A stretch of DNA of 64,000 nt from Myxococcales bacterium (lineage in GTDB: Bacteria; Myxococcota_A; Bradymonadia; UBA7976; UBA1532). The stretch lies in NCBI GenBank assembly GCA_020633435.1, contig JACKDP010000002.1:310001-374000 (forward strand). Direction: 5' to 3'. The notes beneath the pieces were generated by a model. It was not told where the DNA came from, did not search any database, and was given only the letters and a program-made list of their open reading frames with translations. Shown here one piece after another: positions 1-8,045 of this stretch. Each line of letters starts with the position of its first letter. The stretch's first letter is position 1. The position numbers and the translations under genes were made by a program.

Positions 1-286
1 CGGCCACCTCCAGCCACAGGGCCCGATCGGTGGCCAGGCGCTCGCCGAGCGGCTCGACGTCACCCAGCGTGACGAAGAAATCCCCTGCGATCACATCGAC
101 TTCCGGGTGGGACTCCTGCCAGATGGGCGCCCCGCCCTCGGCCTGGTCGTACAAGGAGAAGGCCAGCGCCACCGGCCCCTCGAGGAGGCCGCCCTCCTCA
201 TCCGCCAGCGTCCCCTCGAAGGAGAGGCGAGGGGAGGCGAAGGCCGAGCCCGCCAGACAGCACCACAACAGCGTCCACGCTCTCAC
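1..286 (-). CDS. Secreted protein with fibre-type N-terminal domain, cut by window edge
   Basis: Only the first ~95 codons are present, because the gene runs off the left edge. Translation from GTG (284-286) gives a short signal peptide (VRAWTLLWCCLAGSAFA), then FEGTLADEEGG...ALAFSLYDQAEGG.PIWQE....V..GDFFVTLGDVEPL. From memory, this pattern resembles an N-terminal module that opens many secreted tail-fibre-like or repeat proteins in myxobacteria. The start overlaps the stop of the upstream lipoprotein as GTGA, so the two are translationally coupled. Function is unknown. An extracellular or outer-surface location is inferred from the signal peptide. Confidence 0.6.
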   Translation of the reverse strand, partial: MRAWTLLWCCLAGSAFASPRLSFEGTLADEEGGLLEGPVALAFSLYDQAEGGAPIWQESHPEVDVIAGDFFVTLGDVEPLGERLATDRALWLEVA

Positions 287-642
287 TGGATGTTCCCCCT
301 GACCTGAAAGCCACTGCCCGTGGCCGCGAAGCGTACGCGCAGGACGCCGCCCACGGCGCCCGCCTCTCCCTGCCCGTCGTAGCGGACGACGGCGCGCAGG
401 AGGCGATGGCCAGCGCCGGCCATCCCACCCGCGTCGGCCCCGGCATCTGGGCCGGCGTCGGCGCTCCCTCCCTGGCCCCCGCCACCGCCGACGCCACCCG
501 CGCCGCCGGCCGCGCCACCCGCGCCACCGCCAGAGTCCATGGCCGCGCCATCAGCCAGCCCGCCATCGAGGTCGCCCGACGGGCCATCGCCGCCTGGGTC
601 ACACCCCAGGAGCACGGCCGCCAGCAGCCAGCACCCACGCAT
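283..642 (-). CDS. Small Gly/Ala-rich lipoprotein
   Basis: A 119-aa protein. The ATG at 642 was chosen over an in-frame codon 20 residues upstream because GGGAGG lies just upstream and the protein then begins MRGCWLLAAVLLGC, a compact lipoprotein signal with lipobox LLGC. After the Cys comes a Gly/Ala/Asp-rich spacer of about 65 residues (flexible linker), then a short globular tail (HRLLRAVVRYDGQGEAG...LRVRFAATGSGFQVRG). It is probably anchored in the outer membrane. It overlaps the next gene by 3 nt (GTGA) and has its own TATGCT -10-like site upstream, so it is probably a separate unit from the collagen-like genes further upstream. Family not recognised. Confidence 0.65.
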   Translation of the reverse strand: MRGCWLLAAVLLGCDPGGDGPSGDLDGGLADGAAMDSGGGAGGAAGGAGGVGGGGGQGGSADAGPDAGADAGGMAGAGHRLLRAVVRYDGQGEAGAVGGVLRVRFAATGSGFQVRGNIQ

Positions 643-671
643 GTCGTCTACCTCCCTGCCCTGTGCCGGCC

Positions 672-677
672 AGCATA
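672..677 (-). promoter_or_regulatory. -10-like element of the lipoprotein operon
   Basis: TATGCT (minus strand, preceded by CCGC) sits 30 nt before the ATG at 642. The same hexamer type precedes several other transcription-unit starts in this window. No convincing -35 is visible. Confidence 0.4.
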
Positions 678-754
678 GCGGACCGAGCGGAGGCCGTCTC
701 ATCGTCGATGTGGAGGGCGTCGCCGACGAGGCGTGGGTCGTGGGGACGCGCCAG

Positions 755-1510
755 CTACAAATCGAGGCAGCACCGGGTCTGGACGGTGCCGGTTCCGCAG
801 TCTCGGTTGTCGTTGGGATAGAACATCAGCGGCGAGTAGCCCCGCTCATCAGGGATCGGGAAGCCCGTGATCGGGTCCAGGTTCAAGCCGACAACCGCAT
901 GCCGCAGGTCGGTCGGTACAACGAGGCTGGTCGGCACCATCTCCGCGACGAACTCGCAGAGAATGTTGTGCGCTGGGAACTCTGGAGCCTCCTCTCGCGA
1001 TGGGACTGGCCGAAAGCAGCCCAGGTTGATGGCGGGTGCCCGATCCGGGAAGCGACCCAGGTAGCACTGGCTCCAGTGCTGCAACTCCGGCATCGTGCAG
1101 AGGCGACGACCACGAAGACGGCAGTGGGCTTCCGCCTGCAGGCCACTACGGTCGAATGCCTCGGCGATAGCTCTGACTTCGGGGGATGCGTCCTCATCGA
1201 TCTGCGCCTCGACCTCGCGCTCGACGCAGACAGCAGCCGACAGCGGCCACATTCCGTCGGGGCAGGTGCGACTCACCCCGTCACCAGGAGGGCCTCGCTC
1301 CCCCTCCGGGCCCTCCGGTCCGGCTGCGCCTTGTTCACCCTGCGGTCCATGCGGTCCCTCTTCCCCCTGGGGACCCTGTTCTCCTCGCTCCCCCTCGGGA
1401 CCCGCGGGGCCGGCCGGTCCAGCTGGACCCTGGGCGCCCGCCGGCCCGTCGGCGCCTTCGCTCCCCGAACAACCCACGAACCAAAGTGCCAGCAAGACCA
1501 GCAGCTTCAT
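755..1510 (-). CDS. Collagen-like lipoprotein with Cys-rich C-terminal domain (copy 1)
   Basis: A 251-aa protein. The lipoprotein signal MKLLVLLALWFVGC (lipobox FVGC) is followed by about 21 uninterrupted Gly-X-Y triplets (~residues 16-78, rich in GPA, GPE, GEQ) that could form a collagen-type triple helix. A ~170-residue globular domain follows, with conserved CPDGMWPLS, EAHCRLRGRRLCTMPELQHWSQCYLG, LGCFRP, CEFV and terminal TRCCLDL. The RLCTMPEL element recalls the RLCT-E-W motif of SUMF1/C-type-lectin-like folds, but membership is not shown. It lies 32 nt downstream of a paralogue and in the same run as the giant lipoprotein. A surface trimeric stalk with a disulphide-rich head is inferred. 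Confidence 0.75.
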   Translation of the reverse strand: MKLLVLLALWFVGCSGSEGADGPAGAQGPAGPAGPAGPEGERGEQGPQGEEGPHGPQGEQGAAGPEGPEGERGPPGDGVSRTCPDGMWPLSAAVCVEREVEAQIDEDASPEVRAIAEAFDRSGLQAEAHCRLRGRRLCTMPELQHWSQCYLGRFPDRAPAINLGCFRPVPSREEAPEFPAHNILCEFVAEMVPTSLVVPTDLRHAVVGLNLDPITGFPIPDERGYSPLMFYPNDNRDCGTGTVQTRCCLDL

Positions 1511-1542
1511 TGCTTTTCCCTACCGCAGCCGACGGAAGGACA

Positions 1543-2322
1543 TCAGAGGTCGAGGCAGCAGCGAGTCTGGACGGTGCCGGCCCCGCACTCGCGGTTGTTG
1601 TAGGGGTTCAAGCGAAGGGGGGCGTATCCGCGCTCATCAGGGATGGGGAAGCCCGTGTTGAGGTCCAGTTGCGGGCCGACGATGGCGTGGCGCAGCTCGC
1701 TCGGCTGGTCAAGGCTCGTCGGGACCATCTCGGCGACGAACTCGCAGCGAACATAGAGGGCCCGGAACTCCGGCTCCTCGTCTCGGGTGGGCAGCGGCCG
1801 GTAGCAGCCCAGGTTGATGGGCGGCGCTCGATCAGGGAAGCGGCCCAGGTAGCACTGACTCCAATGCTGGAGCTCGGGCATCGTGCAGAGCCGCCGACCT
1901 CGAAACCGACAGTGTGCCTCGGCCATGAGACCGGAGTGGTCAAAGATGTCGGTGCCCGGCTGTGGCGACAGGGCCTTGAGGTCCGGCGTCGCCGCCTCGT
2001 CAATCGCTCCCTCGAACTCGCGGTCGACGCAAACCGAGATCGACAGCGGCCACATGTCGTCCGGGCAGGTACGATTGAGCCCTTCCCCAGGCGGACCTGC
2101 CTCACCCTGCGGCCCTCGGGGCCCTTGTTCACCCGGAGGACCTACCAGTCCGGACTCTCCGGGAGGACCGGGCTCGCCCCGTGGACCCTGCAAGCCCGGC
2201 TCGCCAGCCGGGCCCGCAGGACCCTCCGGCCCGACAGGCCCAGGCTCTCCATCGGCGCCCGCTGAACCGGAGCAGCCGAACAGTAGAAGGCTGAAGAGGT
2301 AACTGGTGAACTTCATGGCCAT
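1543..2322 (-). CDS. Collagen-like lipoprotein with Cys-rich C-terminal domain (copy 2)
   Basis: A 259-aa protein. The ATG at 2322 overlaps the stop of the giant lipoprotein gene (TGATG) and follows GGAGG. TTG at 2325 and ATG at 2316 are alternatives. The lipobox is LFGC. Twenty Gly-X-Y triplets follow, then the same Cys-rich head as its neighbour: CPDDMWPLS, EAHCRFRGRRLCTMPELQ, LGCYRP, CEFVAEMVPTSL, DERGY, TRCCLDL. It has an extra ~9-residue insertion (ALSPQPGTDIF) before the EAHC segment. The tight coupling suggests it is made together with the giant lipoprotein. Function is not known. A collagen-like stalk displaying a small disulphide-bonded domain is inferred. Confidence 0.75.
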   Translation of the reverse strand: MAMKFTSYLFSLLLFGCSGSAGADGEPGPVGPEGPAGPAGEPGLQGPRGEPGPPGESGLVGPPGEQGPRGPQGEAGPPGEGLNRTCPDDMWPLSISVCVDREFEGAIDEAATPDLKALSPQPGTDIFDHSGLMAEAHCRFRGRRLCTMPELQHWSQCYLGRFPDRAPPINLGCYRPLPTRDEEPEFRALYVRCEFVAEMVPTSLDQPSELRHAIVGPQLDLNTGFPIPDERGYAPLRLNPYNNRECGAGTVQTRCCLDL

Positions 2323-5300
2323 CAATCCTCCGATCGGACCGCGGTGGCGGCGTCGAAAATCTGCGTTGCGTGAGCGCGTCGGTCACAAGCCTCGTCGTTG
2401 CAGGCCGCCGCAAGGCTGAGCTGCTGATCGCCCACGCCGACCGAGATTCCCGTCAGGGCCTCAACCCGCCAAGTGAACCACCAACCGTGCAGGCGGCAAA
2501 GTTGCGGCCCAAGTCGTGGACAGCCAACCCCCTGATTCCACAGAAGGATTCGGAGGTCGTCGACTTGCCGGGCATACGTCCAGTCACCCTCCGACCTCTG
2601 GAGGAGTGCCCGCAAGTCGGCGACGTCGGCGCCCTCAATACGGTCGAGGCGAGCGGCGATTTCGAGAACGCTGCTGGAGCCGGCCGGAGCCAGCTGCCAC
2701 GAGAAGACCGGAGCTCCGCCAGCCGGCTGAACTCGCGTCGGCGCCGTCATCCGCTTCTCCCCCGCCCCGAACGACCGTCGGTCGAGGCAGCCCAGCGGCG
2801 TCAGCGCCGTCACCTCCCGGCCGCCCTCGACCCGCTGGTCGATGCGCGGCAGCGCCTCCAGGGCCGAGTTCGGCTGGCCGTCGCCGCCCGCCAGGCAGCC
2901 GGGGTCGATCACGTACCCGTCCGGTCGCTCGCCCAGCACATGGCTGAGCTGCTTTGGCCGGATGGCCGTGGTGGCGGTGATCTCGGCGGGCTCGGGCGCG
3001 GCGAAGCGGTAGCTGACGGGGACGGGCCACGGGTTGGTGATGCGGAAGCGCCGCAGGATGACGGTGCTGCCGGCCAGGATGGCCGGGCCGATGTTCTCGA
3101 AGGTCAGGGTGTCGAGGCTCAGGGCGTCGTCCACCACGACCGGCTCGATGACGAGCGGGGGCGGGAGGATGGCGAGCAGCAGCGCCGGCGCGGGGACCTG
3201 CGTGCGGTTGCCGGCGAGGTCCTCCAGCACGAACGTCCGTCGCCACGCCATGTCCGCGTCGGGCACCGCCTGCGGCTCGATGCCCAGGACGCCCGCGTGC
3301 AGAGGCAGCGTCAGCACGTCGCCGTCGCGCTGGGAGAAGGCGATGCCCGGGTCCCCATCCGTCCCGAGGTGCAGCTCTTCGACCGGGGTGTGCGGGCACT
3401 CCTCGCAGTCGTCTCGGCCGTCGGAGACCCGATAGGCCAGCGACGGCAGGTTCGGGTCATCCGGCCCCAGACGTAGCTGGATCTTGTTGATCCGCAATGG
3501 AAATTCGGAGTCGGGGCCGATGGTGGCGATCTGCTGTCCGAGGTGGATGGTGGGCAGGCCGTCGGGGCCGAGGGTGGCCGTCGCGTCGCGCTCGTCGATG
3601 TAGGCGGTGGTCTGGAGCTGGGCGACGGGCGGCGTGCGGTCGATGTGGATGGGGCGGGTGAGGGTGGTGGTGCGGCCGACGCGGTCGGTGGCGGAGACCT
3701 CGAGGGTGAGGGTGCCCTCGTCGCGGTTCTGCAGAGGGAGGGCGAAGTCGCGCTGGCCGAAGACCTCCGGGCCGCCGGCCTGCTCGCGCTCCCCGGTGAG
3801 GCGCACGCTCCACTCGACCTGGTCCACGTCCTGGATGTCGACCTCGAAGCGCTCGTCGTCGGTGCGGAGGTTCGTCCACCAGGCTTCGCCGTGCACGCGA
3901 ACGCCGGCCGGCGGGACCACCCGGATGGTGGGCGCGCTCTGGTCGACCGAGAGCAGGAAGACGGCGTCTGACTCGCGGGCCAGCAGGTCGGTCGCGGTCG
4001 CCTGCAGGCGCAGCCGACTGCCGTCGGCCTCGGGCGGCAGCCGGCTCAGGTCGAGCACGTAGCCGCGTCGGCGCTCGAGCTGGACGCCGGGCAGGGTCGG
4101 CTCGACCTCGGGCTGCAGGAGACCGTCGGCGAAGTCGCCGATGGCTTCGAGGCCGATGGCGGCCTGTCCATCCTCTGTCAGCGCGACGCCGGAGGAGTCG
4201 ACGGCCTCGACCCGGACGCGCACGCGACCGCCAGCGACGGCGTCGCGCTCGCCCTCGCTCCCCTCCCGCGGGAGGGCGTGGCCCGACACGAGGCTGTCGG
4301 GCTCGTCGGCGATGGCCTCGACGAAGAGCCGCAGGGTGGGCCCCTCGTCGTCGAACGGCCGCGGCTGGATCTGCTCTCCCAGCGGCCCGAACAGGCGCTC
4401 GTCGTCGTTCACAGCCATCGCCTGCAGGCGGCCGGCCTGGTGGGCGAGGGTCTGGCCGGTGCCGTTGCGGGTGAGGTCGCTGAGCCAGCGGGCGCAGGCG
4501 CTGGCGAGGGGGTGGCGCAGGGGGTCGGCGGGCAGGCTGACGGGGCCGAGGTCGGCGACGTCGCGGCTGACGGCTTCGCCGCCGAGGCGGCCGTCGATGC
4601 GGCCGTCGCGGGCGTCTTCCCGATACATCTCAACGAGGTGCAGGGCGGTGAAGGTGTCGGAGAGGTCGGCCTCCTGGCAGCGGTCGCCGGCGCAGCCGAG
4701 GCCGCGGGCCTGCTCGGAGAGGCAGGCGAGGGCGATGGTGAAGCGGACGGCGTCGCTGACGCCGCCGGCGTCTTCGTAGGGGTCGGCGGGCAGGGCGCGC
4801 AGGATGGTGGCGCCGGGGTCGTCGAAGCCGAAGTGGCGGCCGAGGCGGCGCAGGGCGTCGTCGTAGGCGGTGAAGAAGTCGTCCTCGGTGGTGCGGCTCC
4901 AGGCGTCGGCGAGGGCGACGGCGAGGTCGCCGAGGGGGCTGATGGTGGCGGGGAGGCCGAGCTCGGGGTCGTAGAAGGGGACGACGGTGGTGAGGGTCTG
5001 GGCGCCGGCCCAGCGGACGGGCTCGCCGCGGGCCTCGTCGAAGTAGAAGCTGCCGCCGCCGGTCTCGACGCCGCGGGCGGTGAGGCGCAGGGGGCCCTGG
5101 TACTCGGTGAGGCCGGCCTGGAAGCGGCCGTCTTCCCGGGTGTTCGTGGTGGCGAGCGGGTGCCAGATGCCGTCGACGAGGCCCTCGACGGTGACCTGGA
5201 CGTTGCTGGCGGGCTCCCCGGCGATGACGCGCAGGACGACGCCGTCGAGGACGCCGGGGCCGACGTTGCGGATACGGTAGCGCAGGGCGTGGGGCGGCGA

Positions 5301-6527
5301 GGTGAGGCCGGCGGCGTTGGTGGCGCGGGTGCGCAGGTACAGCGTGCTGGTGCCGAGGACCTGGCGGGTGTCGACGCGGAAGGTGAACGTCTCGCGCTCC
5401 TGGTCCTCGACGGGGTAGCGCTGGAGGACGGCGCCGTCGGGGCCGTCGAGGCGCTCCAGCTCGGCCGTCATGACCGCGCTCTCGCCGTCGTACCAGGTGA
5501 GGCGGAAGAGGCGCTCGCCGGCCAGCTCGGGGTCGGCGTCGGGGTCGGGCTCGACGGTCACGAGCTGCGGCGGCGTCTCGTCGGCGGAGTCGTCGTCGCA
5601 CGGCGGGAAGAGCTTGGAGCCCGAGCAGCCCAGCCGCGTGCGCAGGCCGCTCACGTCGCGGGGTTCGAGGCGGCTCCAGGGTCCCGTCGTGGCGACCAGC
5701 AGGTCGAGGGCGTCGCGCAGCTCGCTCTGGAGGGTGTCGGGGGAGAGGCCGTAGGTGCGGGCGGCCTCCAGCTCGACGGCGCCGTCAATCCCGAGCCCGT
5801 CAAACACCCCCGAGGGCCTCGGCCCGAAGGCGTCGTCCACCAGCAAGGCCAGCAAGTCCGGCGGGTTGAACGTCGTGCCCGGCTGGATGCCCACCGCCGC
5901 GGCGACGCGGTCGGCCAGGGTGTCGAAGGCGTCCAGCAAGAGCGTGTGCAGCACCGCCGTGTCCACCGCCCCCTCGCGGCCCCCCACCCAGGTGTGCACC
6001 GCGTCGAAGCCCAGCCAGCTACGCCCCGCCTGCTCCGCCTCCAGCAGCGGCGTCTCCCGGTTCACGCTGCGCCGCGCCTCGCCCGCCGCCACGATGAGCG
6101 TCGTCAGCGGCGAGATGACCACCTCGCGGTCCCGCTGGGCCGCCTCCCGCGAGAACGGCTCCAGCAGCCCCGTCGGGCTCTGCAGCACCAGCCCGTCCGG
6201 GAACGTCCCCGCCGACTCCCCACGGCGCCACGGCAGCCCGCCCACCTCCGCCCGCAGCAGGTAGTGCGACTCCTCCTCCAGGCCAAAGAAGTTGAACCGC
6301 CCCTCTTCATCTGTCGTGGACTGCGACACTCGCGCCAGCAGTGTGCCCGCCGCGTCCGAGAAGTGCAGCGAAACCACCGCGTTGGGCACCGGCCCCATGA
6401 ACCACACCTGCCCGTCGATGCGGCTGCGCAGCGGCCGCGGGGCGTCATCGGCGTTGCAGGCGAGGAGCAGCATCAAGCCGCTGAAGAGGGCGAACCACGC
6501 GGCAAGACAAGGCGACGGGCGATGCAT
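2322..6527 (-). CDS. Giant multidomain surface lipoprotein A
   Basis: A 1401-aa protein. The ATG at 6527 was chosen because GGAGGAGCTGGAG lies directly upstream and the product then begins with a lipoprotein signal ending LLAC (Cys24). Residues ~33-105 look like a carboxypeptidase-regulatory-like beta domain (IDGQVWFMGPVPNAVVSL...DEEGRFNFFGL). A second such module follows at ~440-520 (LDGVVLRVIAGEPASNVQV...REDGRFQAGL). The C-terminal half has Ig/cadherin-like segments with DQSAPTIRV and DRTPPVAQL linkers. The first 704 codons are identical in sequence to lipoprotein B (13363-17643), and the rest is only distantly similar. It is coupled by TGATG to a collagen-like lipoprotein. An outer-membrane surface structure is inferred. 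Confidence 0.8.
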   Translation of the reverse strand: MHRPSPCLAAWFALFSGLMLLLACNADDAPRPLRSRIDGQVWFMGPVPNAVVSLHFSDAAGTLLARVSQSTTDEEGRFNFFGLEEESHYLLRAEVGGLPWRRGESAGTFPDGLVLQSPTGLLEPFSREAAQRDREVVISPLTTLIVAAGEARRSVNRETPLLEAEQAGRSWLGFDAVHTWVGGREGAVDTAVLHTLLLDAFDTLADRVAAAVGIQPGTTFNPPDLLALLVDDAFGPRPSGVFDGLGIDGAVELEAARTYGLSPDTLQSELRDALDLLVATTGPWSRLEPRDVSGLRTRLGCSGSKLFPPCDDDSADETPPQLVTVEPDPDADPELAGERLFRLTWYDGESAVMTAELERLDGPDGAVLQRYPVEDQERETFTFRVDTRQVLGTSTLYLRTRATNAAGLTSPPHALRYRIRNVGPGVLDGVVLRVIAGEPASNVQVTVEGLVDGIWHPLATTNTREDGRFQAGLTEYQGPLRLTARGVETGGGSFYFDEARGEPVRWAGAQTLTTVVPFYDPELGLPATISPLGDLAVALADAWSRTTEDDFFTAYDDALRRLGRHFGFDDPGATILRALPADPYEDAGGVSDAVRFTIALACLSEQARGLGCAGDRCQEADLSDTFTALHLVEMYREDARDGRIDGRLGGEAVSRDVADLGPVSLPADPLRHPLASACARWLSDLTRNGTGQTLAHQAGRLQAMAVNDDERLFGPLGEQIQPRPFDDEGPTLRLFVEAIADEPDSLVSGHALPREGSEGERDAVAGGRVRVRVEAVDSSGVALTEDGQAAIGLEAIGDFADGLLQPEVEPTLPGVQLERRRGYVLDLSRLPPEADGSRLRLQATATDLLARESDAVFLLSVDQSAPTIRVVPPAGVRVHGEAWWTNLRTDDERFEVDIQDVDQVEWSVRLTGEREQAGGPEVFGQRDFALPLQNRDEGTLTLEVSATDRVGRTTTLTRPIHIDRTPPVAQLQTTAYIDERDATATLGPDGLPTIHLGQQIATIGPDSEFPLRINKIQLRLGPDDPNLPSLAYRVSDGRDDCEECPHTPVEELHLGTDGDPGIAFSQRDGDVLTLPLHAGVLGIEPQAVPDADMAWRRTFVLEDLAGNRTQVPAPALLLAILPPPLVIEPVVVDDALSLDTLTFENIGPAILAGSTVILRRFRITNPWPVPVSYRFAAPEPAEITATTAIRPKQLSHVLGERPDGYVIDPGCLAGGDGQPNSALEALPRIDQRVEGGREVTALTPLGCLDRRSFGAGEKRMTAPTRVQPAGGAPVFSWQLAPAGSSSVLEIAARLDRIEGADVADLRALLQRSEGDWTYARQVDDLRILLWNQGVGCPRLGPQLCRLHGWWFTWRVEALTGISVGVGDQQLSLAAACNDEACDRRAHATQIFDAATAVRSED

Positions 6528-6744
6528 CTCCAGCTCCTCCGAGTCGGCGCCGGAGAGCCCATCCCCGGCCTGCGTCGTCACGTCCCCGGCGCCTCGGGCG
6601 CCTGGGACAAGGATCTATCGGTCAGTGCCGCCGCGTGTCGCAGACTTTTTTGACCTGCCCCCCATTTTTTTGCACGGCAGGGCGCAGGGGGGCAAGGCGC
6701 AGAGCGCGAGGAGTGGTTGAATTACACAGGCTTACATGTGGGCG
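4414..6744. repeat. Left arm of 2,331-bp inverted repeat
   Basis: Reverse complement of 13146-15476, with position p pairing with 19890-p throughout and no indel found. It covers the upstream region and first ~704 codons of giant lipoprotein A. Three mismatches to the other arm were located (4635, 5517, 5982). Each is a silent third-position change. Outside 4414 the paralogues diverge quickly. Inside 6744 the similarity stops in the intergenic gap. Confidence 0.95.
6656..6694 (-). other. Hairpin/A-tract element upstream of lipoprotein A
   Basis: Read on the minus strand, TGCCCCCC and GGGGGGCA form a perfect 8-bp stem around a 23-nt loop that ends in A7. A second A6 tract follows. It has no U-run positioned as in a standard rho-independent terminator. 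It is part of the inverted repeat and lies 129-167 nt before the ATG. It could be a regulatory or terminator-like structure or the relic of an IS end. The role is unresolved. Confidence 0.45.
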
Positions 6745-6773
6745 CCGGCCTGCAGAGCAGCTCTCGGGCCGGG

Positions 6774-7865
6774 CTATCGCAGCTGCGTTACGACGAGCTG
6801 CATGCCGCCGGCGCTGCTCATGCACGTGCTCCGGCCGCCGGGCCCATCGAACTGGAAGCCGCCGGTGCTGCCGTCCCGCCGGTTCAGCCAGGCCGTGACG
6901 TCCTGGGCAAAGGCCTCGGCGCCCGCGACGTCGCGGGTCTGCAGCGTCTCGTAGGGGCGCGACGCGTCGGGGCCGGCGTCGGCGGACCAGTTCGGAGTGA
7001 CGAGGCTCAGGTGGCGGATGCAGGCGGCGTTGGCCGGCTGGCGCAGCTCCGCCTTGATCAAGGGGAAGTGGACGCCGCTGAAGTCGTAGCCGATGAGCAT
7101 GCTGTGGTACCACACGCCCGTGCAGGCGTCTGTGGTGTAGGCCATGGTGCCGACCCGGGTCTCAAAGGCCTGGACCTTCGTCTTGCCCGACTCGCGGTTG
7201 CAGGCGTCCGGGGTGCGGGCACGCCCCTGGCGGGCGATCATGGGGAGGTTGATGGTCTCGACACCCCAGCTCACGCCGGCGTCGATGCACGCCGGGTCGC
7301 TCTGCGCGGAGACGGTCCCGCCTGCGGCCTCCACGACTGCGACGAAGCACTCGCCCGCCTTCACGCCCCGCAGCAAGATGCCATCCTCGAAGCGGCTCAT
7401 GCCCAGGCTGTATCCCTGCATGACCCCCAGGAAGGTGCCCTCGGAGACGGCAGTGCCGAGGGCCACACGCGCGGCCACCGGAGCGCCGCGGTCCCCGGGG
7501 ACGCGCCGAGGGCGGGCGGCCGGCGGCAGTCGCAGGAGGCGGTAGCGTTCGGCCTTGCGGGCGCTGGTGGGCTGCCGGTCGGGGGCCCAGCCGATGAGGG
7601 CGATGATGCCGTCGCCCGCGGCCAGCCCGCCCAGGCAGTCGACGCCCGGTCGGGCGACCCGCGTGCACGTCCCCACCATGTTGCCGAGCGAGAGCGTCGG
7701 CGCTGCGATATGACGGATGGGGATCGCGGGGCGGTCGCCGGGCCGGGCCGGGCCAGGCCGGCGAGGGATGGCCTCCAGCTCGGCTTCGACCGAGGCAGGG
7801 GCCTGGGCCAGGGCCGGCCCGCCGACGAGGCAGGCGACGAGGGCGATGAGCGAGCGACTGGGCAT
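6774..7865 (-). CDS. Secreted protein of unknown function
   Basis: A 363-aa protein with a clean signal peptide (MPSRSLIALVACLVGGPALAQA), so periplasmic or secreted. The mature part has seven Cys (in segments GTCTRV, VDCLGG, GECFVAV, PACIDAG, DACNRES, DACTGVWYHS and AACIRHLS) plus a final STCMSSAGG, suggesting disulphides. No catalytic motif was recognised. It ends 30 nt from the inner end of the left repeat arm and is divergent from the antiporter gene, with a 180-bp gap holding both promoters. It is not obviously related to either neighbour. Reading frame support: long, uninterrupted, with a signal peptide. Confidence 0.65.
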   Translation of the reverse strand: MPSRSLIALVACLVGGPALAQAPASVEAELEAIPRRPGPARPGDRPAIPIRHIAAPTLSLGNMVGTCTRVARPGVDCLGGLAAGDGIIALIGWAPDRQPTSARKAERYRLLRLPPAARPRRVPGDRGAPVAARVALGTAVSEGTFLGVMQGYSLGMSRFEDGILLRGVKAGECFVAVVEAAGGTVSAQSDPACIDAGVSWGVETINLPMIARQGRARTPDACNRESGKTKVQAFETRVGTMAYTTDACTGVWYHSMLIGYDFSGVHFPLIKAELRQPANAACIRHLSLVTPNWSADAGPDASRPYETLQTRDVAGAEAFAQDVTAWLNRRDGSTGGFQFDGPGGRSTCMSSAGGMQLVVTQLR

Positions 7866-8008
7866 GCCGACACTCCGGTCTGTGGGGGTGAGTCCTTCGA
7901 GGCTACACCATCACCGCGCGGGCCGCTGCCGGCTTCGCGCGTCCGGGCCTGCCCCTCGTCCCGCTGGGCCGGTGGCCGCCGAAGTCCGCGATAACCTTCG
8001 GCATCTGC

Positions 8009-8014
8009 TACACT
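8009..8014 (+). promoter_or_regulatory. -10-like element of the antiporter gene
   Basis: TACACT (context CTGCTACACTG) ends 31 nt before the TTG start at 8046. The -35 position (CCGCGA) is poor. Confidence 0.4.
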
Positions 8015-8045
8015 GACGGGCCACCCGGTCCCCCAAGGAGATCGC

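Noticed and set aside
1543..2322. Regular GGxxxx repeat tracts in the collagen-like genes as possible CRISPR or satellite DNA
   Set aside because: The 9-nt periodicity is explained by Gly-X-Y codons. There are no constant repeats with unique spacers.
4278..6653. Long plus-strand open frame (791 codons) opposite lipoprotein A, and its mirror (941 codons, minus) at 13237-16062
   Set aside because: Gly/Ala/Val/Glu-only composition and exact antisense position to the giant lipoproteins. No start site or domain. It is a GC-rich shadow frame duplicated with the repeat.
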